DNA from: Simmondsia chinensis
Lineage: Eukaryota > Streptophyta > Magnoliopsida > Caryophyllales > Simmondsiaceae
DNA: 64,000 bases
Direction: 5' to 3'
Assembly: GCA_018398585.1 (NCBI GenBank)
Contig: JAGTTD010000010.1
Coordinates: forward strand, 6,837,501 to 6,901,500
In this document: positions 22,064-33,522 of the stretch, in pieces
Numbering within the stretch: the first letter of the stretch is position 1
Layout: every line of letters starts with the position of its first letter
Program-made: the position numbers and the translations under genes
Notes under the pieces: model-generated
Told to the model about the DNA's origin: nothing
Seen by the model: only the letters and a program-made list of their open reading frames with translations
Databases searched by the model: none

Positions 22064-22955
22064 TGGACACCAATTTCGAATCAAGATGAAATGATGCAAA
22101 ACAAAATGCACAAAATTACAATTAAAGAATTGTATTGATAAATTTATGGGTACAATCTCTGTAATATGCTTTACAAAATAAAAATAAAGAAAAGTCTTCT
22201 AATTTGATCTCCACAACTGCTGAACTTCGTTGATGTTGTTGACGATCAAACTTAAACCCTTGACTGAGGGCACAATGCTTTATCTCAAATCAAGAATTGA
22301 ACTTTTGAAGAAATCGAGCATGACCTTGGTGTGCTTTGATGATTCCCGTTTGGATGACTTGTGTTGGTAGATAGAATGGACAAAACTTTTTCTATTCCTC
22401 ATTTTGAAAAATTTTTATCTCCCCTTCCTTTGAAACAAGGGTCCCCTATTTATAGAGAAAAGAGGCCCTTGTTTTGACCACGGGATTTACTTCATAAGAC
22501 TGGGCTCAAGTTACTTTAAATACTTTACAAGCCTATTTCTATGTCAGTCTTGAAATTTTGTGGGTTTGACTTTGACTTGGAAGGCATAATTTTTAGGTTT
22601 GACTTGGGCATGTTTGGATTTAAGAGTTTGACTTTCGGTTTGACCCAAGGGTCATTTGCCCCTTTTAGTTTGACTTTAAAACTATTAGGGCTTCACTTAA
22701 AAGTCATTTGGGTTGTTCAATTTGACTTGGAAGTCGTTTAGGCTTAGGTTTGACTTGGAAGTCGTTTAGGGATTTAGGTTTGACTCGAAATTCATTTAGG
22801 GATTTTATTTTGGTCTGACTTAGAAGTCATTTTAGGCTCGAGTTTTCGATTTGAAAGATGTTTGGTTTCAGGCTTGACTTGGAAGTCGTTTGTGCTTAGA
22901 CTCTTCTTCGGCCCAATTTAAAATTTATAAACATGACAAAATTTTAATGCCTACA
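22064..22955 (-). repeat. 5' LTR of the Tat-type element, with internal minisatellite
   Basis: About 890 bp, starting TGTAGGCATT on the minus strand and ending TGTCCA next to the primer-binding-like TTGGCACGCTCGG. A TATA box (TATAAATA, minus strand) lies at about 22447-22454. Between 22545 and 22905, on the plus strand, a motif of about 25-32 bp (TTTGACTTGGAAGTCGTTTAGG and variants) repeats roughly a dozen times. LTR ends were inferred from one copy only. Confidence 0.6.
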
Positions 22956-23229
22956 AACAAATTTATAGTAAGATAACTAAAATTAAAAGATATGGTAATA
23001 TACTGAAAAATAAAAAACATGGAAACAAAAAATATTGAAATATAATGATGTAAAGGTATAACATAAACTTAAATAAAAACTATTTACAATACAATCTGGA
23101 TAAACATTAATAAATATTCCTATCTTAAAAAAAAATTATAAAAATCACTAGCTTATTTTTAACTATGATAAGTGATTAAAATCAACTTTGTTTTACTAAT
23201 ATTTACGTACTATATTCTTCATTCCTGGG

Positions 23230-26061
23230 ACATATTCGACCACGCTGCGGTATGGAGAAGGATCAGACATAAGAGCACCGTCTTCACTAGAGAGCTAGGA
23301 CTTAGAATCTACTAATACTGGAACAGGTTTACATCTAAGCATATCACTCTTATCAAGCAACGTAAGCATACTTAGCTTGTGAAAGATATAATGCACACGA
23401 AGAATGAGTAACAGAAATCCCAAGAAATAGTTGAGACGACCCAAGTTTGCTAGATCAAAATCACTTTGTAAAGCAATCAACATAAACTTTAAGAACAATA
23501 TCATCCACATATATGAGTAAAATGGCCTACGCAACTCCTTGGCGTAGTATGAACAATGACGAGTCAGATTTGCTACTAGTAAAATTAAATTGAAAAAGAA
23601 AAGATGCAAGTTGGTTATACTATGTGTGGGGTGCCTGCGTAAGCCCATACAATCCCCTATTAAGCTTGTATACATAATTATGAATTAAAGAATTAACAAA
23701 CCCAAGTGTTGCTTCATGTAAACTTCTCAGTCAAGTATCCATTTAGAAAAGCATTCTTTATATCAAGTTGGTGAATGAACCAATGCTAACAGTAGCAAAT
23801 TTAACAACAGACTGGAAGTCTCATCATAATCAACACGATACCTATAAGTCAAGCCCTAAGCCACCAAACGGGCATTATAGTGTAGGACTTCACCTGTGGG
23901 AGTTTACTTGAGACAAAACCCACTTCGAACCATCAATATTGGCATGAACAGGTCTCGCTATAGAAGTCCACGTGCTATTACGCATAAGTGAATTATATTC
24001 ATCAAACATAACACCATGCCAATTTTCATCATTAAGAGCCTGCTTATAAGAGTACGAAGTATCTCGAACAAAAAAATTTGAGCAAGAATATAGGCTTAAA
24101 AAAGGGTTAACAATACATGTTCTTAAACTTATGACGGTAGAATGTTATGAAGTAGAGACTGGACCGCGTGGAGCCAAATATGAAGACGAAACAACTAGGC
24201 TAAGGCTGTGTGAGACATCGACTTAGAAAAGCAGCACAAGCAATGTTGTGGGTGCTGGCGTGGAAGCTGTAAGGTAATGTGGTAGGTGTCGTGGTTGACG
24301 GGCATGGCGAAGTGGGTGGGGGATACATGCCAGAGAATATAGATATATCTAGTGGAATGCGAAACACTTCATAAAGCCTCTTCATGGAAAATTTGTCTCA
24401 TCAAAAATAACATGTCTGGAGATTATAACTTTGCTAGAGAACAAGTAAAGACATTTTTATCCCTTATGATGAGAACACACTTAAAGGTGATTGAGGTCCC
24501 AATTTATGTGGCGTCGTAATGATTAAGTTAGGTAGCAAGCACACCCAAACACATGCATAGAATCAAAAACTGCCTTCTTGTTGTCAAGAGGTTGAAAGGG
24601 AATTTTTTTCTTAATTGCCATAGAGTAAGAGATAAAGTATGTGAAAAGTAACAAGAACTGCTCGACCAAGACTATAAAGGCATATAAGCCTGAAACGGAG
24701 AGCATGTATCATATTACTGATTGTCTTGTGCATGTGTTCAGCTTTGCCATTATGTTGGAAAGTATGTTTGACATGATGTCCTACCATGAATGCCCCTTAC
24801 AGCAAAGTGAGTATTAAAATCACAATGAGTGCATTAAGTCTCATTATTACACTGAAACTGGTTAGTCTATGTTTTGAACTAATTTAGAATAAGATTTTTA
24901 AATTGGACAAATAGATTAAACACCTAAGATTTATCACACATAGGATAAATCTACACATTATAAGAAAAGTCATCCAAAAGAAGCAAACTACAATTGTAAC
25001 CACTAAAACTCAAAACATGTGATGTCCATGCATTAGAACAAATTATGTCCAATGGTCTAGAAGTACTTGACGCAGACTTTTGAAAAGGTAAACGACTATA
25101 CATGCTGAACTAACAAGCAAGCCAAAGACTAGATGTTGAATTAGACCTAGAACATAAATTAAATTTGTGTTTAAGCAAAGAAGACAAAACTGGTTTCACA
25201 TAGATGTCCCAAGCGGCGATGCCAAAGAGAAGACGTGACTTCAGAATTAAAAAAAGATGCTAGTGTAGAATTTGGTGTAGAAGCTGACCTAGGTACTGAG
25301 TACAAAGGCCCTCAACTAAGGCATCGGATGATGGCGGACTTCGATTTAGGATCCTTAACAGAAAAACCACATGAGCCAAATTAAAGATGGAAATTATTAT
25401 CATGACACAGCTGATGGATAAATAATAAATTTTTGAGGAGATTGGGAGCAAATAATAAAGAGATGCTCGATTGCCAACAAGGATTTTATTTAGGCCATGA
25501 TAGGTGGCAAGAGAGGCGAGGATACCTGTATTATTCGTCCTATGAGAAGGGACTCTGCTATCCATGACCTAAGAGGAATCAAACATAGGAGTGGAATAAG
25601 CAGTAAGGATTGAGGGGCAAACTAAGAAGACTAAAAACCTAGAGAAAAACTGTAACTAGTGGCATAAGTATTATTTGTAGGATGAAATTTGGACTAGGAA
25701 CACATTACCACCTTAAGGTGCAGTAAACTGAGGAGGTGACCATTGTTGAGGAAAGAATGGTGCTGTCAGCATCGGGCCATGCCTTATAGGACCCTACATA
25801 TTCTAGGTCCACCAATTAACATTCCCATGACCACCACGTCCACAACCCCGATTGTTACCACGACCACAACGTCCATGACCTTGTTCGCAATTGCCACTGT
25901 TATTTCCTCGAGCATAACTCAATACTTACTGCTTGAAATGAATGTGGCTGTGCCAGGAAAACTACTAGCCTAGAGGGACCAACCAATTACAAGGGTACCA
26001 TTGACTGGGTTATCAAAGGAATAATGATGGCATTATCTTGAGATGATTGAGATCCATGGCT
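23230..26061 (-). pseudogene. Second Ty1/copia element, decayed (RT, integrase, gag)
   Basis: On the minus strand, RT is visible at about 23290-23960 with LLIYVDDIVL near 23490-23520, GRLNYFLG, and QLDIKNAFLNG near 23750. Integrase end-pieces lie at 24523-24705 (KAVFDSMHVFGCACYL). A Gly/Arg-rich gag tail (GRCGRGNNRGCGRGGHGN) lies near 25815-25890. Every domain is broken by stops. At 26062-26066 the element is cut by the non-coding LTR element and seems to resume at 32413-32560. LTRs of this copia copy were not recognised. Confidence 0.7.
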
Positions 26062-26066
26062 AGTAT

Positions 26067-26898
26067 TGTTGGTGATGAATTTGGTCAGTGTGCCTATTCA
26101 TCATATTTAAGTTAGGTTTGAGGTGGGATTCGTAAGGATTAGCTGAACTCAAGCTCTAGCTACATGCCCGACTTAATATTCTTGCGAGATTAAATAAATG
26201 TTTAGAGAGGCCCATGAAGTAACCCACAGGTGACCCCTCCGACGCTCAAGTTAGTATTAATACCATGAAATAGTAAATAAGGGAAAGTAATAAATGGACA
26301 TAATATATACAAAATACTTAGCATGAGAGGAGTAGGATGTTTGAACAATTATTCCTTCGAAGAGGTGATTGTAGAAATATGGGGGGTGAAGAAAAAGGAG
26401 GCTTGTCCCCCTTTTTATAGAGGAAGAGTGTTTGTGGATGAGTATGACTTTTTGAATAAGTATGTTCAATTTTATCCTTTAGTTACTTGTTTAGATAAAT
26501 TGGGCGAATGTGTTGTTGAGCAATCTGGGCGAATTGCACTATTGGTAAAGTGGGCGAATTGCATTGTTTTACACCTAGTAGGCGAATTGGGCTTAGTGGG
26601 CGACTTGTGTTGTTAGCAAAGTGGGTGAATTGCACTGTCGGTGAAGTTGGCGAATTAAGTTGTTTTACACCTAGTGGGCGAATTGGGTTTAGTGGGCGAA
26701 TTACGTTATTTTACACCTAGTGGGTGAATTGGGTTGTTTGTACAAAGTGGGCGAATTACATGCATAGTGGGTGAATTGCATAGATAGTGGGCGAATTGCG
26801 TTTTATGCATTTGCAAATTTTTTTTGTCCGAATAATTGCCCCGTATAACCTAGTTACCCATCTACAGTGGCAAGCTGCTCCATTATAAGCTACCAACA
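26067..26898 (-). repeat. Left (3') LTR of the LARD-like element
   Basis: About 832 bp. It holds a TATA-like TATAAAAAGGGG (minus strand) at about 26407-26419 and, at 26495-26795, many copies of the unit GTGGGCGAATTG / TTTTACACCTAGTGGGCGAATTGGG. It is shorter than the partner LTR mainly through fewer of these units. Confidence 0.87.
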
Positions 26899-27902
26899 TA
26901 TTAGCCCCCCTACTTCGTGAGCGAACTTTGACCATTCCAAGTTTGATCATGAAGTAATAAACCTATTTTACTCTTAGCTTGATACTGTACAATGTTTTAT
27001 TGAGCGATAGAGGTATTCAATGTTCTGTTTTGGCCCTTTGTAGTTGTCATTCATGTGTATTTTGAATTTTATTCAAAATTAATAGAGAGTATGACTTAAA
27101 TAAGATGTGTAATAGGGTATTTGAGACTTAATAGAATGTCTAAGTCATTATGGCTCGTAACTAGGCGCATGATGCGTCATGAACCTTAATAGGGCTTTTA
27201 GCCTAGTTGTGGATCTCCGTAGAATGTTTTATCTTTTGCTTATTTGAATGTTGCAATTCTTATTTGTGCAAGAATGTTTAGAGGAATATGGACCTTTGAG
27301 GTCTTTTGAAACTTAGAGTGTTTAAGCATTTTGCCCCTTTATTTTAGTAAACGTTCATGGCGATTCAAGCTCTTTGGGATAAACATGTAAAGTTATCACT
27401 ATCATGATTAGCCACTAGTTATATTTGCATTTGGTCAGTAACGTTCATAAAACGATGAGTGTGATGCTTCTAGCTCATGTTACTTTGATAGGCAAAGACA
27501 CTTCTGGTTAGAATCAGAGGTGGTTGAATCCATGTACCTAGTTAGTATACAAGTGATAGGTGTAACACGCTTGTATAAGATTGAGACACACCCCATATGT
27601 TGCATTGTTTTATTTACTGCCCTGATAAACTATATGTGGTATACCTTAATGAAGTTAATGTGATGAACATGCCCTGACATTCTAGGATCAAGGAAGATGA
27701 ATATGTCATACTGGTCCGATGGGGATGAGCATGTCATTGATGTAACTGTCCTATAAGTAGATAGAATATATGTCATGGAGATTGGTACATCCCTTAAACT
27801 TGCATATCCTAGGTAATGAACTACAAGTCATATACATTAAATGAAAATATAGATAATGGTGCTCAGTGTATCATCCTTAGGTAACTCTCAGGTGGATCAC
27901 GA

Positions 27903-28135
27903 TGAGTATCGCACCTGTTGCAGGTCATTGCATCAAGACGGACCATGGCGAAGAGTGTTGCACTCGTTGAGGGTGACTGTACCAAAACAGACCATGGTGA
28001 GGAGTGTTGCACCCTTTGCGGGTGATTGCACCAGGAAGGATCGTGATGAGGAGTGTTGCACCAGGACGGACCATGGTGAGGAGTGTTGCACGTATTGCGG
28101 ATGATTGCACCAGGACGGACCATGGTGACAAGTAT
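27903..28135. repeat. 49-bp tandem array inside the LARD-like element
   Basis: The anchor ACCATGGTGA (or a variant) occurs at about 27942, 27991, 28040, 28070 and 28119. The unit is 49 bp, with one unit shortened to 30 bp. Consensus pieces are GCACCAGGACGGACCATGG and TGAGGAGTGTTGCAC. Confidence 0.85.
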
Positions 28136-29309
28136 GCACATGGTGAATGTTAAGTGTCATGTATAGAATACCTGGATAAAGTCAAGATAGCAGGCATAAT
28201 CGAGATAGTAAAACCACACAGGGTAGTATTTTTGTTTGAGGATGAGCATATCGAGGACATATATCAAAGTAAAGACAGCTTGCTAGAAGTAACAAACCTT
28301 GAGGGCTGTTACATGCCAAGCAAGAACTCAATTAAGTATGTGGAATATAATTCTTAAAGGATGTCCTTGGCTAGCATCAGTTTACCTCTGACATTCATCT
28401 ATGAACTGATGAGATTGGTATGCCTCTTGTTTGGTGGTTGGGAAAGAACAATTGCACGAATATTAATTAGTAGAATTCATACAATGTACTTTGCACACGA
28501 ATATTACCCGAAGGATGTGATTCATCATATAAACTATTACCAATTTTTGAAGCACTTTTGTTTAATATGCGGCTTAATAACAACCAGCCTTCAATATCTT
28601 CTTATCATGACACTTACTGCTAAACAACACCTATTGCTAAATTGAATCGGCTATGATAGGAGTTTAAAATAGATTATGAAAAAGTTCAAGACTATCTCGA
28701 AGTAGGTCATTACGGATATTGAACTATTTCATTCTATTCCCAGTCTTTTGTTCAGACTGCCGCACTCTAGAGGGTTTTTACTCTTAAGTTATCACCTATG
28801 CCCATATGTCACTAGCTTGTGACTTTCCAGTTCAAATGGGTTGTTAATACATGCCTAGAGTTAGGTAGGTAAAAGCAATCTCTTATATTGTTTTTCTTAA
28901 GTTATTGGTCAGTAGTGGTGCCCAAGAGAGTTAATTAATGTGTGAGTTTCTCAAGTATGGTAACAGGGGCGGTCCATGCTGGACCTTCCTTTTAGAAAAG
29001 TTTTATTGAGTCACAGTAGGCAACTTAATTGTAGTTTGATGTTTACTTATGATGTGCAATGAAGTTTCTTGGTCCTAAAGAAGTTTACAACCCGTGAATG
29101 AGGTTTATCTTTCTAGTCGGGGTTGAGCCTCCTTGGCCCGCAAAAAGATTTGCAATTCGTCAACAACATTTAGTCTTAGCTTGAGGTGAGATTCCCTACT
29201 CTGAAAATAATTCCCTTGTCGTTAATGAAAGGAATGCAATTCACGCCTGGGCCCCAGTCCCCGAACGATTTAGGCCACTGAGATAAGGAAATCTAGGTTG
29301 TGAAATCCC

Positions 29310-29800
29310 TTGGCCCTAAAATGATTTACATCACTACTGAAGTGAAGTTCAGGTTATGAATAGGGACGAAGTCCCCCGGCCCTAAAATGATTTTGCACCA
29401 CCATTGAAATGAAATTTGGGCTGTGAAAGGGGGCGAAGTCCCTCGACTCTAAAATGATTTGCACCACCATTGAAATGAAATTCGGGCCGTGAATTGGGAC
29501 GAAGTTCCCCAACCCTAAAATGATTTGCACCACCATTGAAATGAAATTCGAGCTGTGAAAATCGGGACGAAGTCCCCAACCCTAAAATGATTTGCCCCAC
29601 CATTGAAATGAAACTTGAGCTATGAATCGGGATGAAGTCCCGCAGCCCTAAAACAATTTGCACCACCATTGAAATGAAATTTGGGCTATTAATTAGGACG
29701 AAGTCCTCCAACCCTAAAATAATTTGCACCACCATTAAAATGAAATTCAGGTTGTTAATTGGGACGAAGTCCCCATCCCTAAAATGATTTGCACCAGCAT
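29310..29800. repeat. 66-bp tandem array inside the LARD-like element
   Basis: The anchor GACGAAGTCC recurs at about 29367, 29434, 29500, 29568, 29633, 29699 and 29765, with steps of 65-68 bp. Shared pieces are CCCTAAAATGATTTGCACC and ACCATTGAAATGAAATTYGG. Translated frames through it give repeating peptides, but no start or known domain supports coding. Confidence 0.87.
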
Positions 29801-30234
29801 GGATAAGGAATCATGAATGAAGGCACAATCTTCTAGCTCCCAATACTAATGAAACGATTTCTGACTCGGATGCATTTTTGACTTTTAATTTTACTTGATT
29901 TTGCTAGGCTGAATAGTATCTCTCAAAAGGCACTTAGCTTACAGCCACGTTCAATTTCGAGAGATGGTGATATTGCGCAACTTATGAAGTAAGTCAAGTA
30001 TGGTGGCATTCCATCTTTTTTACTAAATTGCCCTTCCTAGTGCTTTGTAGGTGAATTATTGCCACGTTGGCACATGACAAGTAGCTTGTGCAATAACAGT
30101 ACATTGAGTTCCCATTGGATGAATTGTTTGCTTTGGGATTTCGTTGTAGGTGTATAGAATATGCCAATGAGAATTTTATGGAATAATTGGATAAATCATG
30201 GATGGCAAGAGACAATAGAAATGCCTTGCGAGTT

Positions 30235-31140
30235 CTAAGCAAAGTGGTTATTTAACCTACCTTGTAAATTAAAACGGGCATAACTTTTAATCCGTGAAGA
30301 GTTACGGATTGAGTTATATATCAAAACGAAGCTCTTGAAAAGTTTTATGTAACTGTGATGATTTTTAAGGCTTTGGATAAAATATAATATGAAAAAGTGG
30401 TGAAATGATGAACAGAGCGAATTCCAAGCAAAGTGGTTATTTAGCCTACCTTGTAAATTAAAACGGGCATAACTTTCAATCCATGAAAAGTTACGGATTG
30501 AGTTATATATCAAAATGAAAATCTTGAAGAGTTTTATGTGACTATAATGATTTTTAAGGCTTTGGATCAAAGAGAATATTAAATAGCGGTGAAAAGATGA
30601 ACCGAGCGAATTCCAAGCGAAGTGGTTATTTAACCTATGTTGTAAATTAAAATGGGCATAACTTTCAATCCGTGAAGAGTTACGGATTGAGTTATATATC
30701 AAAACGAAGTTGTCAAAGTGTGCTAGGCACTTATGATGATCGTTTAAATTTTTGAACAAGTAAAATATGAAAAAGAGATAAAAAGACGAAGTGAGTGAAT
30801 TCAGCGTGTAGTAGTTGTATAACATACCTTGTAACTCAAAACAAGCATAACTTTTAATCCGTGAAGAGTTACAGGTTGAGTTATATATAAACCGAAGCTC
30901 TTGAAGATTTCTATATAACTATAATAAGATTTAACGTTTTTTATCAAAGATAATATGAAAAGGAGGTGAAAAAATGAAGTGGCCATTTTATCCATGTATG
31001 GGATATACAACTTGAACCCTTCAATTATAACGAGCATAACTTTCCATCCGTGAAGATTTATGGGTTGAATTACATACCAAAATGAAGCTATCAAAGAGTT
31101 CTAGGCACCTATGATGTTTTTTGGAATCTTTGATCAAAGA
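30235..31140. repeat. 189-bp tandem array inside the LARD-like element
   Basis: The anchor GGGCATAACTTTYAATCCGT recurs at about 30275, 30464, 30653, 30842 and 31031, an exact 189-bp step. About five units are present, decreasing in similarity toward 31140. Confidence 0.88.
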
Positions 31141-31460
31141 AAAGATAAGAAAGAGGTAAAAAGTATATCACAATACTTGACTTACTCAAACATACCTCTT
31201 TGCATGTATGAATATGCTTTAAAGTGCTCAAAGGATGTAGAATGTTTGGCTTAATCAAGCAAATTTCTTTACATGTTTAGGAATAGTAGGGAGCTTTTTT
31301 TACTTACTTTGCTTGAATAGATTCGTTTATATTAGAAAAATGTGATAAATACCTAAAAAATTGCTAAAAATTACCTTGAATGACATTAAAAATGTTTGAA
31401 TCGTATAAGAAATACCAAGTTAGGCATGAGCTTGTAATCCTTCCCACAAAAGGCGCCAAA

Positions 31461-32407
31461 TGTTGCGATGAACTTGGTCAGTGTACTTATTCATCATATT
31501 TAAGTTAGGTTTTGAGGTGGGATTTGTAAGGATGAGCTGGATGCAAGCTCTAGCTACAAGCCCAACTTGATAATCGCTGTGAGATCAAACAGATGGTTAG
31601 AGGGGCCTGTGGAGTAACCCACGGGGGACCCCTCTGACGCTCAAGTCAGTATCAATACCATGAAATAGTAATTAAGGGCAAGTAATAAATAGACATAATA
31701 GATATAAAATACTTAGCCTGAGAGGTGTAGGACATTTGAACGATTATTGCTCCGGATAGGTGATTGTAGAAATATGAGGGGTGAAGAAAAAGGAGGCGTG
31801 TCCCCCTTTTTATAGATGAAGGATATTTGTGGATGAGTACGACTTTTTGGACAAGTATGTTCAATTCTATCCTTTAGTTACTTGTTTAGATAAAGTGAGC
31901 GAATTGTGTTGTTGGGCAAAGTAGGCGAATTGCATTGTTAGCAAAGTGGGCAAATTGCACTGTTGGTGAAGTGGGTGAATTACGTTGTTTTACACCTAGT
32001 GGGTGAATTGTGTTGTTAGCAAAGTGGTTGAATTGCACTGTTGGTGAAGTGGGTGAATTACGTTGTTTTACATCTAGTAAGCGAATTGGGCTTAGTGGGC
32101 AAATTGTGTTGTTAGCAAAGTGGCAAATTGCACTATTGGTGAAGTGGGCGAATTATGTTGTTTTACACCTAGTGGGCGAATTAGGTTTAGCGGGAAAATT
32201 ACATTGTTTTAAGCCTAGTGGGCAAATCGGGCTTAGTGGGCGAATTGTGTTGCTTGTACAAAGTGGGCAAATTGCATGGATAATGGGCAAATTGCGGTTC
32301 ATGCATTTTGGAGACATAGTTGCAAACAATTTTTTGTCCGAATAATTGCTTGTATAACCTATTTGTCCATCAATAGTAGCAAGCTGCTCAAGTATAAGTT
32401 ACCAACA
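31461..32407 (-). repeat. Right (5') LTR of the LARD-like element
   Basis: About 947 bp, direct repeat of 26067-26898. The same TATA-like box lies near 31804-31816, and an expanded block of GTGGGYGAATTG units at 31895-32300. Confidence 0.87.
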
Positions 32408-32412
32408 AGTAT

Positions 32413-32980
32413 CAACTGGCGATTACTTGTGGAAAGTAAAAAATAGAAGAACCTGCATTATCACTATAGAGACACGATTCTGCATTTAGTAATAGGGTGC
32501 AAGCCTCCAAAAAAGAGGGAAATGGAACTTTACTTGTGGTTGCGGTACAAATAGCACTGCAATTCATACGGTACAAATATATTTAAATAAATATTTTCTC
32601 CCCACTAAAAATACCAAAAAGAAGATTAAGTTTATATGAATACTAAAATCTTTAAAGAATCTGAAATCAACGTTTTCAATTTCGCTAATCTACCTATTAT
32701 TTTAACTAAAGTTAACGATATTAAAAAGTTACTATTTGAAAATTTCTTTTATTAGTTGATAAAAAAATTTCTTTTATTAAATTTTAATGTTATGTTATAT
32801 ACAATGAGCATACCTTTTAAATTTAAATATTCAGTTGAGTTTTTTCCCCCCTTCATATCTAATATGTGTTCTTATCATTTATCTCCTAAAATCATAGTGA
32901 ATTTTTCGGCTATAGCTATCACATTGTACACTACATTATAGGTCTGGTGAAAATTTCAATTGCAAACAATACAGCAATAA
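32413..32980. other. Copia gag remnant, then unassigned AT-rich sequence
   Basis: On the minus strand 32413-32560 reads as a short gag-like stretch (FPSFLEACTLLLNAES), consistent with continuation of the copia element broken at 26061. 32580-32960 is AT-rich with nothing recognised. Confidence 0.4.
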
Positions 32981-33060
32981 CAACAACAACAACGTACCAA
33001 GTGCCTCAAGGGCTCTTGCATAAGCAGGTCGTACAATGACTGTGCATCGTACGGGGAATG
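32965..33060 (-). mobile_element. Truncated SINE 3' domain
   Basis: CAATAACAACAACAACAAC is followed by a CCAAGTGCCTCAAGGGCTC block and TTGCATAAGCAGG, the inverted 3' domain and TTG tail of the SINE family seen at 33221. Only the end is present and it decays after about 33030. Confidence 0.6.
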
Positions 33061-33220
33061 GCTAGTATTTATAATAGATGAATATAAGCTTACATAATAT
33101 AACACCAGGCCCATCGGACCCATATGTACATATTATCATATGTCAAGTAAAGAATAACCGAAAAACCAAGGTGTCCTCTGGTATATTTATAATAGATGAA
33201 CATAGGCTTACATAAGTACA

Positions 33221-33473
33221 TGGTTCATTTACCAGACACTAAGGCACTGGATCCCATTAAAACTCCGAAGTTAAGCGTGTTTAGGTGAGAGTAGTACCGG
33301 GATGGATGATCTCCTGGGAAGTTCTCATGTTGCCAACCCTATAAGGTTGGGGGTCCTCAGAAACATTATTTCGGCAATGTTACACTATGAAGGGGTAAGG
33401 CTACGTATATCCACCCCTCCCAGACCCTGCTTATGCGGGAGCCCTTGGGGCACTAGGTCTGTTGTTGTTGTAA
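33221..33473 (+). mobile_element. 5S-rRNA-headed SINE, copy A
   Basis: A 253-bp insertion flanked by GCTTACATAAGTACA (33206-33220 and 33474-33488). The first ~120 bp are 5S-rRNA-like: ACTAAGGCACTGGATCCCAT, AACTCCGAAGTTAAGCG and GATCTCCTGGGAAG, including the internal pol III promoter region. Then come GGGGTCCTCAGAAAC, GGGGTAAGGCTACGTATATCC, CAGACCCTGCTTATGCGGGAG, GGCACTAGGTCTG and a (TTG)n tail. The host sequence is a tandemly duplicated segment (33062-33150 and 33180 onward). Confidence 0.88.
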
Positions 33474-33522
33474 GCTTACATAAGTACAAGGCCAGACCCA
33501 TCGAAACTGTATATACATATCA

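Larger units (their letters stand above)
13050..22955 (-). mobile_element. Decayed Ty3/gypsy element of Tat type, 3' LTR not found
   Basis: Minus-strand order: 5' LTR (about 22064-22955), a primer-binding-like TTGGCACGCTCGG next to it, gag (about 19030-19830), protease (17902-18108), RT (15177-15992), RNase H region (14381-14917), integrase (13439-14096) and integrase C-terminus (13072-13308). RT contains MPFGLKNAGATY, CYIDDQVLKS and RRFISNLVGRCQPFSHLMKKG, characteristic of the Tat/Athila side of gypsy. Stops and frameshifts are dense. A 1.4 kb L1-type insertion (20641-22041) splits the leader. Confidence 0.82.
26067..32407 (-). mobile_element. Non-coding LTR retrotransposon (LARD-like), 6.3 kb
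   Basis: LTRs at 26067-26898 and 31461-32407 start TGTTG and end CCAACA. They are flanked by the 5-bp target duplication AGTAT (26062-26066 and 32408-32412). A purine tract (minus strand GGGGGGCTAATA, 26899-26912) adjoins the left LTR. A primer-binding-like TTGGCGCCTTTTG (about 31447-31459) adjoins the right LTR, so transcription runs on the minus strand. The 4.56 kb interior has no gag or pol similarity in any frame. Instead it holds tandem arrays of 49, 66 and 189 bp period. It fits the large retrotransposon derivative class, which depends on proteins from another element. Confidence 0.87.

Noticed and set aside
29310..29800. CRISPR-like array or repeat-protein gene
   Set aside because: Repeats are contiguous 66-bp units without unique spacers. 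The genome is plant nuclear, and the reading frame has no supporting start or domain.
33206..33488. Cassandra-type TRIM (an LTR element with 5S sequence in its LTR)
   Set aside because: Cassandra has paired LTRs and 5-bp duplications. Here there is one unit, no second LTR, a TTG/TGC tail and 15-19 bp duplications, as expected of a SINE.
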